DNA of 64,000 nucleotides from Caenimonas aquaedulcis (GTDB taxonomy: Bacteria; Pseudomonadota; Gammaproteobacteria; Burkholderiales; Burkholderiaceae_C): positions 1,374,118-1,438,117 of the forward strand of contig NZ_JADWYS010000001.1 in NCBI RefSeq assembly GCF_015831345.1. Direction: 5' to 3'. Under the pieces are notes generated by a model. That model saw nothing but the letters and a program-made list of their open reading frames with translations. It was not told where the DNA came from and did not search any database. Positions within the stretch are counted from its first letter, which is position 1; every line of letters starts with the position of its first letter. The position numbers were made by a program, and so were the translations under genes. Below are positions 1 through 6,297 of the stretch, piece by piece.

Positions 1-212
1 AGCATGGCCTGGGGCGTGCCGCTGTCGTGCAGCACCGAGCCGCGCGTGGGCGCGAGCAGGCCGTGCAGGAGGCGCAGCAGCGTGCTCTTGCCGCTGCCGT
101 TGGCGCCGATGAGCGCGAGGCGCTCGCCGCGCGCCACGCGCAGGTCGATGCCGTGCAGCGCCTGCACGCTGCCGAAGTGCAGGTCCACCGCCTCGAGCTG
201 GATGAGGCTCAT
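1..212 (-). CDS. tupC: Tungstate ABC transporter ATP-binding protein (TupC-type), partial
   Basis: Only the first 70 codons are present; the gene runs off the left edge. The frame begins [20 protein letters not shown] and contains the Walker A motif GANGSGKST at about residues 36-44, so this is the nucleotide-binding domain of an ABC importer. Its ATG overlaps the stop of the upstream permease in an ATGA, which indicates translational coupling. The permease is a recognisable TupB, so TupC is the expected partner, energising tungstate (or molybdate) import at the inner membrane. The signature motif and Walker B are not visible here. The substrate is inferred from the permease. Confidence 0.85.
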   Translation of the reverse strand, partial: MSLIQLEAVDLHFGSVQALHGIDLRVARGERLALIGANGSGKSTLLRLLHGLLAPTRGSVLHDSGTPQAM

Positions 213-943
213 ACGGGGGCGCCTTCGAGCACCGCGGGCCTGCCGCCGTGCCCCACGCGCCAGCGGCGCAGCAGCGCGATCAGCGCGTTGAGCGCCAGCA
301 CCACCGCCAGCAGCACGATGCCCAGCGCGAGCGCGAGCGGCAGGTCGCCCTTGCTCGTCTCGAGCGCGATCGCGGTCGTCATCACCCGCGTGAAGCCGTC
401 AATGTTGCCGCCGACGATCATCACGGCGCCGACTTCCGAGATGGCGCGGCCGAAGGACGCGATCGTCACCGTGAGCAGCGCGTACCGCTCGTCCCACGCG
501 AGCAGGATGCCGCGCAGCATCGTGCCCGCGCCCATCGAGCGGAGCTGCTCGCCCTGCGCGCGGTCCACGTCTTCCACCACCTGCCGCGTGAGTGCGGTGA
601 CCACGGGCAGCACGAGCACGGTCTGCGCGAGCACCATCGCCTTGAAGGAAAACAGCCAGCCGAGGAACCCGAGCGGCCCCGAGCGCGACAGCAGCAGGTA
701 GACCACCAGTCCCACGACCACGGACGGCAGTGCGAGCGTCGTGTTGAGCACGGTGAGCAGCGCGCCGCGCCCCGGGAACCGCGCCACCGCGAGCCATGCG
801 CCCAGGAGCAGGCCGACGCCGCACGCGATGGCGCAGGCCGCCGCGCTCACGGCCAGGGAGCGCAGGACGATGGAAAAGAGGTCGGGGTCCGCGCCCGCGA
901 TGAGACCCATCGCGGTGGCGATGCTGTCGGAAAACGTGTTCAT
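209..943 (-). CDS. tupB: Tungstate ABC transporter permease TupB
   Basis: A 244-residue inner-membrane permease with about five or six hydrophobic segments. The start is [13 protein letters not shown]; the frame stays open further upstream, but that part is not hydrophobic and runs into the divergent regulator. The stretch [19 protein letters not shown] followed by [20 protein letters not shown] is characteristic of TupB-type anion permeases and includes the EAA-like loop that contacts the ATPase. It overlaps tupC by 4 bp. The periplasmic binding protein TupA is not in this window. A ModE-like regulator is transcribed divergently 96 bp away, which fits control by oxyanion supply. Confidence 0.9.
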   Translation of the reverse strand: MNTFSDSIATAMGLIAGADPDLFSIVLRSLAVSAAACAIACGVGLLLGAWLAVARFPGRGALLTVLNTTLALPSVVVGLVVYLLLSRSGPLGFLGWLFSFKAMVLAQTVLVLPVVTALTRQVVEDVDRAQGEQLRSMGAGTMLRGILLAWDERYALLTVTIASFGRAISEVGAVMIVGGNIDGFTRVMTTAIALETSKGDLPLALALGIVLLAVVLALNALIALLRRWRVGHGGRPAVLEGAPV

Positions 944-995
944 GCCTGGACCGGATGGTACGTGTGCATGCCAACGGGCGCATCGGGATTCGCGA

Positions 996-1017
996 GCTAT
1001 GAAGCCGGGTGCATAGC
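996..1017. promoter_or_regulatory. Dyad between tupB and its divergent regulator, ModE-like operator candidate
   Basis: A perfect inverted repeat GCTATG-N10-CATAGC lies in the 96-bp divergent intergenic region, 22 bp before the regulator start. Read on the other strand it is CGCTATG...CATAGC, which resembles the CGCTAT/ATAGCG half-sites of ModE operators. The neighbouring regulator has a ModE/LysR-type helix-turn-helix, so this is the obvious candidate operator. Binding is inferred, not shown. Confidence 0.45.
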
Positions 1018-1039
1018 GGGGTCGCGCATACTCCCGGCC

Positions 1040-2197
1040 ATGCGCACCGTCGAGATCTCCTACAGCCTCGCCACGCGCCGCGAGGGCGGGGCCCGCATCC
1101 GCAATCCGCTCATGGACCTCCTGCATGCGGTGCGCGACCACGGGTCGATCTCCGCCGCGGCGAAGGCGCTCGGGTTTTCCTACCGGCATGTGTGGGGCGA
1201 ACTCAAGCGCTGGGAGGCCGAGCTCGGCAGGCCGCTCGTCATCTGGGAGAAGGGGCAGCCCGCCGTCCTTTCCGGATTCGGCGACAAGCTGCTGTGGGCC
1301 GAGCGCCAGGCGCAGGCGCGGCTCGCGCCGCAGGTGGAGGCGCTGCACGCGGACCTGGAGCGCGCCTTCGCCGTCGCCTTCGACGACGCCGCGCAGGTGC
1401 TGACCCTCTTCGCGAGCCACGACGACGCGTTGCCGCTGCTGCGCGAGCATGCGGCGCGATTCGCGCGCCTGCACCTGGACGTGCGCTTTTGCGGCAGCGT
1501 GGACGCGATCGCCGCGCTCAACGAGGGCCGCTGCGTGATGGCGGGCTTCCACACCCCGCGGCTGCCCGGCGGCGGCGAACTCGCGCGCCGCGCCTACCAG
1601 CCGCTGCTGCAGCCCGGCCTGCACAAGCTGATCGGCTTCGCGCAGCGCACGCAGGGGCTCATCGTGGCGCCGGGCAACCCGATGGCGCTCGCCTCCCTGG
1701 ACGACATCCGGGCCAAGGGGGCGCGCTTCGTCAACCGCGCGCTCGGCACCGGCACGCGCGTGCTGCTGGACGAGCTGCTCGCCCGGGACGGCATCGCCGC
1801 CGGCGCCATCGAGGGCTACGGGCGCTCCGAGCCTTCGCACGAAGCCGTGGCGCAGGCCGTCGCCTCCGGCGCGGTGGACGCGGGCCTGGGGATCGAGGCG
1901 GCGGCGCGCTCGCGCGGACTCGGGTTCGTGCCGCTGGTGCGGGAGGACTACTTCCTCGTGTGCCTCAAATCGGCGCTGGAGCAGCCGCCCGTCGCGGCGT
2001 TGCGCGCCCTGCTTCGCACGCCTGCGTGGAAGCGCGAGCTCGCCGCCGTGCCGGGCTACGAGCCTTCACAGTCGGGCGAGGTGTTGTCGCTGCGCCGTCA
2101 GCTGCCCTGGTGGGACATGGCGCCGAAACCCGCCCGCGCTCACAGCGCGCAGGTGCGAAAGCCCACGAAGGCGCCGTCGCGCTCCGGCAGCGCGTAG
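1040..2197 (+). CDS. ModE/LysR-type HTH regulator fused to a periplasmic-binding-like domain
   Basis: A 385-residue one-component regulator. Residues of about 1-110 form a LysR/ModE-type winged helix-turn-helix (DHGSISAAAKALGFSYRHVW, then LGRPLVIWEKG). Residues of about 120-350 form a substrate-binding-protein-like domain of the molybdate-sensing type (FCGSVDAIAALNEGRC, GTRVLLDELL, EAVAQAVASGAVDAGLG). The start is MRTVEISYSLATRR; the long open frame upstream covers the opposite-strand tupB. It is divergent from tupBC and probably senses tungstate or molybdate to control uptake. Its last 19 codons run antisense through the 3' end of the EgtB-like gene, so the C-terminal tail is probably not a conserved domain. 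Confidence 0.88.
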   Translation: MRTVEISYSLATRREGGARIRNPLMDLLHAVRDHGSISAAAKALGFSYRHVWGELKRWEAELGRPLVIWEKGQPAVLSGFGDKLLWAERQAQARLAPQVEALHADLERAFAVAFDDAAQVLTLFASHDDALPLLREHAARFARLHLDVRFCGSVDAIAALNEGRCVMAGFHTPRLPGGGELARRAYQPLLQPGLHKLIGFAQRTQGLIVAPGNPMALASLDDIRAKGARFVNRALGTGTRVLLDELLARDGIAAGAIEGYGRSEPSHEAVAQAVASGAVDAGLGIEAAARSRGLGFVPLVREDYFLVCLKSALEQPPVAALRALLRTPAWKRELAAVPGYEPSQSGEVLSLRRQLPWWDMAPKPARAHSAQVRKPTKAPSRSGSA

Positions 2198-3405
2198 CTG
2201 CGGAATTTCGGGTGCTTCATCCGCGCGCGCGTCGCGAAGGACGCGCCGCGCTGCACGCGCGCACGGCCGAAGTACCAGTGCGCCTCGAAGTCGGTGTGGA
2301 TCGTCCAGGCGTCGGTCGTGAAGCCCGGCCAGGGCCGCAGCGTGCTCGCCGTCCACTCGCGCACGTCGCCCCAGCGGAACCCGCGGCGCGCGGCCACGTG
2401 CGCGGCCATCTCCCATTCGACCTCGGTGGGCAGTCGCCGTCCGGCCCATCGCGCCCAGGCATCGGCCTCCCACCAGCTCAGGTGCATCGCGCTCTGGGTC
2501 GCGGCCATGCGGGCCGCGCGGCCGAAGTGCGTCTGCATCACCGCGCCGCTCGCCGAGCCGATCTGCTCCACGTGCCTCGGGCCGCGGCGGCCTTCCGCGC
2601 CGGCCTCGCGCTCCAGCCATTCCCAGCCGCGCGGGAGCCAGAATTCGGGCCGGTCGTAGCCGCCGTCGTCGACGAACTCCACGTACTGCCCCCAGCTCAC
2701 CGGCTGCGCGTCGATCTCGAATTCGGGCACCTCCACTTCGTGCGCCCACTTCTCCACGTCGAACACGAAGCCCCCGGGCTGGGAGCCCAGCATCCAGCGG
2801 GCCGAGGGGACGAGCAGGGGGTCGCGCTGCTGCATGCCGCCGGGGATGTCGAGCTTCACCGGCACGCCCAGCGCCTGCGCCACCATGAGCAGCTGCTCGC
2901 CGCGCAGGTCCTCGTGGAAGAGCGCCGCGCGGAAAAAGTGCAGCGCATCGTCGTCGTCGGAGGTCTTGTCCAGGAGCTCCAGCGTGCTCTCCAGCGTCTC
3001 CAGCAGGTAAGCCTTGATCGCCTCGTGCCCGGGCAGTTCCATGCCCCAGCGCGCGGAGGCCGGAACCACCGCCGGGTTGAACCATCGGTCGGCCATCGGC
3101 TCGATCGAGGCGAGCCGCACGGAATCGGTCGGGCATGCGGGACCCAGGTAGCGCTGCGGATTGCGCCCGATCCAGTATTCGGCGAGCCAGGCGAGGTGTC
3201 CCGCGATCCACCAGGGCCGCTCGATCTCGTGCCGGCGGGGCGCGCCGGCCTGCGCGGCTTCGTCGCCGGGCTGGAAGTGCGACAGCAGGTGCAGGCTGTG
3301 GTTGCGCGCATCCATGAGCGCCAGCGACAGCAGCTCGCGGCCGGCGCGCCGCATGTCTGTCGCATCGATCGAGGCCGTCACGCGCTCGGGGGTCAGGGAG
3401 GGCAT
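2140..3405 (-). CDS. EgtB/SenA-like non-heme iron sulfoxide (or selenoxide) synthase
   Basis: A 421-residue two-domain protein. The N-terminal DinB-like four-helix part has metal-ligand candidates IAGHLAWLAEYW (about residue 68) and ALFHEDLRGEQ (about residue 165). The C-terminal part is a formylglycine-generating-enzyme (FGE/SUMF1) fold with HLSWWEADAWARWAGRRLPT, RGASFATRARM and a terminal VGFRTC. Relatives join cysteine or selenosugars to histidine derivatives with O2 (EgtB in ergothioneine, SenA in selenoneine synthesis). No egtD, senB or senC lies nearby, so the substrate cannot be assigned. The start is MPSLTPERV. The 3' end overlaps the convergent regulator by 58 bp. Confidence 0.8.
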   Translation of the reverse strand: MPSLTPERVTASIDATDMRRAGRELLSLALMDARNHSLHLLSHFQPGDEAAQAGAPRRHEIERPWWIAGHLAWLAEYWIGRNPQRYLGPACPTDSVRLASIEPMADRWFNPAVVPASARWGMELPGHEAIKAYLLETLESTLELLDKTSDDDDALHFFRAALFHEDLRGEQLLMVAQALGVPVKLDIPGGMQQRDPLLVPSARWMLGSQPGGFVFDVEKWAHEVEVPEFEIDAQPVSWGQYVEFVDDGGYDRPEFWLPRGWEWLEREAGAEGRRGPRHVEQIGSASGAVMQTHFGRAARMAATQSAMHLSWWEADAWARWAGRRLPTEVEWEMAAHVAARRGFRWGDVREWTASTLRPWPGFTTDAWTIHTDFEAHWYFGRARVQRGASFATRARMKHPKFRSYALPERDGAFVGFRTCAL

Positions 3406-3449
3406 GCCTCATTATTCACCCGCCTCCCCTCGCGCGCATCCATTAGTGC

Positions 3450-3470
3450 GTATTCGCTACGGGAAAACCC
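3450..3470 (+). promoter_or_regulatory. GTATT-N6-GGGAAAACCC motif upstream of dctQM
   Basis: GTATT (3450-3454), six variable bases and GGGAAAACCC (3461-3470) lie 110 bp before the dctQ start. The same composite, in the matching orientation, lies upstream of the TRAP binding-protein genes at 15528-15548. The shared spacing suggests one activator or promoter architecture for both units. I do not recognise the binding factor. Confidence 0.5.
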
Positions 3471-3580
3471 GAAAAGGAAGTGTCAGCGTTTCTTCAGTGG
3501 CACGGAGCTAGTATTTAGGGCTTATGTGCCGATGCGCGTAAGCTCCGCACAGCCCGACAACCACCCACCGGAGACAAGCC

Positions 3581-4120
3581 GTGTCCGCCCTGCTCAAACT
3601 TTCCTTCGGCGTCGACTGGATCAGCGAAAGGCTGGGGCGCGTCGCCTCGCTCGCGGTGCTCCTCACCGCGCTCATCTCCGCGGGCAACGCCTTCGTGCGC
3701 TACCTCCTGGACATCAGCTCCAACGGCTGGCTCGAGATCCAGTGGTACCTCTTCGCGGGCATCGTGATGCTCGGCGCGCCCGCGGTGCTGCGGCTGAACG
3801 AACACGTGCGCGTCGACCTCATCTACGGCAAGCTGAAGGGCAACTGGCCCGTGTACGTGGACCTCTTCGGGCTCATCTTCTTCCTGCTGCCGGTGATGTC
3901 GCTCATGGCCTACCTCGCCTGGCCGCTGCTCGTGAAGATGTACCTCACGCACGAGATGTCGAGCAACGCGGGCGGCCTGATCCGCTGGCCCGCGATGCTG
4001 ATGCTGCCGCTCGGCTTCGGCCTGATCGTGCTGCAGGGCCTGTCGGAGATCGTCAAGCGTGTCTGCTACCTCCAAGGCACTTATCAGATGGACACCCACT
4101 ACGAAAAGCCCGTCCAGTGA
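3581..4120 (+). CDS. dctQ: TRAP transporter small permease (DctQ family)
   Basis: A 179-residue membrane protein with four hydrophobic segments, the usual size and topology of the TRAP small subunit. It starts at GTG with a good ribosome binding site (GGAGACAA, about 8 bp upstream). The segment SSNGWLEIQWYLFAGIVMLG is typical of DctQ proteins from the family that imports mannitol/chloroaromatic-type acids. With the large permease downstream and a periplasmic binding protein it drives sodium-coupled uptake of an organic acid. No binding-protein gene is adjacent; two candidates lie at 13.1-15.4 kb and share its upstream motif. Confidence 0.93.
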   Translation: MSALLKLSFGVDWISERLGRVASLAVLLTALISAGNAFVRYLLDISSNGWLEIQWYLFAGIVMLGAPAVLRLNEHVRVDLIYGKLKGNWPVYVDLFGLIFFLLPVMSLMAYLAWPLLVKMYLTHEMSSNAGGLIRWPAMLMLPLGFGLIVLQGLSEIVKRVCYLQGTYQMDTHYEKPVQ

Positions 4121-4126
4121 AATCTG

Positions 4127-4150
4127 GCCCCCACGCTTGCCACTGCGTGT
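4127..4150 (+). repeat. Intergenic repeat, short copy
   Basis: GCCCCCACGCTTGCCACT followed by G and CGTGT lies in the 64-bp dctQ-dctM gap. The same 24 bases recur at 12066-12089 with one mismatch, also between two genes of a transporter operon. Here only the left part of the longer 12-kb element is present. It looks like a dispersed Comamonadaceae intergenic repeat; its function is unknown. Confidence 0.7.
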
Positions 4151-4184
4151 GCACAACGAATAACTAATTAGCGGGACTCACACC

Positions 4185-5768
4185 ATGCAAATGGAAAACT
4201 TTGCGCCATTCATGTTCGGCGCGCTCGTGTTCATCATGCTGATCGGCTTCCCGGTCGCGTTCTCGCTGGCCGCGCTGGGCCTGGCCTCGGGCTTCTTCGC
4301 GATCGAGATGGGCTGGTTCCCCGCGAGCTTCATGGCGAACCTGCCGCTCAACGTGTTCGGCATCCTGTCCAACGACCTGCTGCTCGCCATCCCCTTCTTC
4401 ACCTTCATGGGCGCGATCCTGGAGAAGTGCGGCCTCGCCGAGGACATGCTCGACTCCATGGGCCAGCTCTTCGGCCCGGTGCGCGGGGGCCTCGGCTATT
4501 CCGTGATCATCGTGGGCTTCATCCTGGGCGCCATCACGGGCACCGTGGCCGGCCAGGTGATCGCGATGGCGCTCATCTCCATGCCGGTGATGATCCGCTA
4601 CGGCTACAACATGCGCTACACCACCGGCGTGCTCGCGGCCTCGGGCACCATCACGCAGCTCGTGCCGCCCTCGCTCGTGCTGGTGGTGATGGCCGACCAG
4701 CTCGGCCGCTCGGTGGGCGACATGTACAAGGGCGCCTGGGGCCCGTCGATCCTGCAGGTGCTGATCTTCGCGCTCTACACCTTCGCGCTCGGCATCGTGA
4801 AGCCCCACCACGTGCCCGGCGTGCCGAAGTCCGCGCGCACCAAGACCGGCTTCCAGCTCTGGATGCAGTGCCTGCGCGGCATCATTCCCTCGGCCGTGCT
4901 GATCTTCGCGGTGCTGGGCTCCATGGGCGGCCTGCCCTTCATGGACTCCGCCATCGCCACGCCGACCGAGGCCGGCGCCATGGGTTGCGTAGGCGCGCTG
5001 GTACTCGCCGCCATCCACCGCAGGCTCACCTGGGACCTGTGCTGGCAGGCCATGGTGGGCACCATGCGCCTCACGGCGATGGTGGTCTTCATCCTGATCG
5101 GCTCGCGCGTGTTCTCCATGGTGTTCCAGGGCGTGGACGGCGCCAAGTGGGTCGAGCACATGCTGACGGGCCTGCCGGGCGGACAGGTCGGCTTCCTGAT
5201 CGTCGTGAACGTCTTCATCTTCTTCCTGGCGTTCTTCCTGGACTTCTTCGAGATCGCCTTCATCATCCTGCCCATGCTCGGCCCCGTCGCCGACAAGATG
5301 GGCATCGACCTCGTGTGGTTCGGCGTGCTGCTGTGCGTGAACATGCAGACCTCCTTCATGCACCCGCCCTTCGGCTTCGCGCTCTTCTACCTGCGCGGCA
5401 TCGCCGACACGCTCTACAAGGAGCGGCGCATCGAGAAACCCGTGCTGTCCAACGACATCTACCTCGGCGCCATCCCGTGGGTGCTGATGCAGGTGCTGCT
5501 GGTCGCGATCGTGATCTTCGTTCCGCAGACCGTCACCATGTTCCTGGAGAAGGCCGAGAAGGTCGACATCGACAAGGTGAAGATCGAAATGCCGGTGGAT
5601 GAGCCCGTGTCCGGTGAGGCGACGATGCCGGGCAACACGCCGGCGCCGGGCCTGCCCGCCGCGAGCGGCGCGATGCCCACCGCGAGCGAGTCGGCCGCGG
5701 CCGACACGGCCTCCGACAAGGCCGCCGCCGACGAGCAGAAGAAGATCGACGAGCTGTTCAAGAAGTGA
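4185..5768 (+). CDS. dctM: TRAP transporter large permease (DctM family)
   Basis: A 527-residue polytopic membrane protein, longer than the usual 425-450 residues of DctM. It begins MQMENFAPFMFGALVFIMLI and carries the family features LLAIPFFTFMGAILEKCG and GTVAGQVIAMALISMPVMIR. It forms the sodium-coupled translocation channel with DctQ. After the last membrane segment comes an unusual tail of about 60 residues rich in Ala, Pro, Ser and Glu, ending in a charged AADEQKKIDELFKK. The tail is probably cytoplasmic and disordered. The gene follows dctQ after a 64-bp gap that holds an intergenic repeat. Confidence 0.93.
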   Translation: MQMENFAPFMFGALVFIMLIGFPVAFSLAALGLASGFFAIEMGWFPASFMANLPLNVFGILSNDLLLAIPFFTFMGAILEKCGLAEDMLDSMGQLFGPVRGGLGYSVIIVGFILGAITGTVAGQVIAMALISMPVMIRYGYNMRYTTGVLAASGTITQLVPPSLVLVVMADQLGRSVGDMYKGAWGPSILQVLIFALYTFALGIVKPHHVPGVPKSARTKTGFQLWMQCLRGIIPSAVLIFAVLGSMGGLPFMDSAIATPTEAGAMGCVGALVLAAIHRRLTWDLCWQAMVGTMRLTAMVVFILIGSRVFSMVFQGVDGAKWVEHMLTGLPGGQVGFLIVVNVFIFFLAFFLDFFEIAFIILPMLGPVADKMGIDLVWFGVLLCVNMQTSFMHPPFGFALFYLRGIADTLYKERRIEKPVLSNDIYLGAIPWVLMQVLLVAIVIFVPQTVTMFLEKAEKVDIDKVKIEMPVDEPVSGEATMPGNTPAPGLPAASGAMPTASESAAADTASDKAAADEQKKIDELFKK

Positions 5769-5769
5769 C

Positions 5770-6264
5770 GTGAACGAGTCGCCCACCGAGGCGCTGGGGC
5801 CGCCGCCCTTTCGCTTCGTCCCGTCGCAGGGCCCCTCGATGCAGGGGCCTGCTTTTTCGCCGTACTTCAAGCTGCTGGCGGCGGTGCTGGTGCTGGGCCT
5901 CGCAGCCTGGTTCGTGCGGCTCTGGCTGGGCGGAAGGACCCCCGGCGGCACCGTCTCCATCTTCACCTGGTTCCTCGCCGCGCTCGCGATGGTGCTCTAC
6001 ACCGCGTGGCACGTCGTCCGCAGCGTGACCACGCTCGATGCGCAGCAGCTGCGCCAGACATGGGTGTGGGAGAAGAAGGTGGAGCTGCGCGAACTGGCGT
6101 CCGCCCAGCTCATTCGCGTGCGGGGGCTCGAATGGCTGGTGGCGCCGCGGCTGCTGACCCGCACGCTCTCGGGCAAGCTGGGCGTGTTCCACGCGGCGGA
6201 CCCGCGGATGATCGACGAGCTCGCTCGGATGGTGGCGGAACTGCGCGCGTTCCGGCAGCCCTAA
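5770..6264 (+). CDS. Small membrane protein of unknown function downstream of dctM
   Basis: Not recognised. A 164-residue protein with two hydrophobic segments (about residues 30-50 and 60-85) followed by a soluble part of about 80 residues (TLDAQQLRQTWVWEKKVELR, RMIDELARMVAELRAF). That layout resembles small bacterial PH-domain-like membrane proteins, but this is only a fold guess. The GTG start lies 1 bp after the dctM stop; an alternative ATG at 5839 would lose 23 residues but keep both membrane segments. Co-directional with dctQM and probably co-transcribed. Ribosome binding sites are weak for both starts. Confidence 0.65.
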   Translation: MNESPTEALGPPPFRFVPSQGPSMQGPAFSPYFKLLAAVLVLGLAAWFVRLWLGGRTPGGTVSIFTWFLAALAMVLYTAWHVVRSVTTLDAQQLRQTWVWEKKVELRELASAQLIRVRGLEWLVAPRLLTRTLSGKLGVFHAADPRMIDELARMVAELRAFRQP

Positions 6265-6269
6265 CGGGG

Positions 6270-6286
6270 CTGCGCGCGACGCGCAG
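6270..6286. terminator. Weak hairpin between convergent genes
   Basis: CTGCGCG-CGA-CGCGCAG forms a perfect 7-bp stem in the 33-bp gap between the small membrane protein gene and the convergent RTX gene. No T-run follows on either strand, so any terminator function is uncertain. Confidence 0.3.
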
Positions 6287-6297
6287 TTCGTGACAGT

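Noticed and set aside
3471..3580. A sigma-70 promoter directly before dctQ.
   Set aside because: AT-rich pieces such as TAGTAT occur, but I found no -35/-10 pair with acceptable spacing.
1009..4167. An open frame of more than 1000 codons on the + strand across several genes.
   Set aside because: It runs antisense or out of frame through the regulator, EgtB-like and dctQ genes, has Arg/Ala/Pro-rich low-complexity translation and matches no family; a GC-rich DNA artefact.
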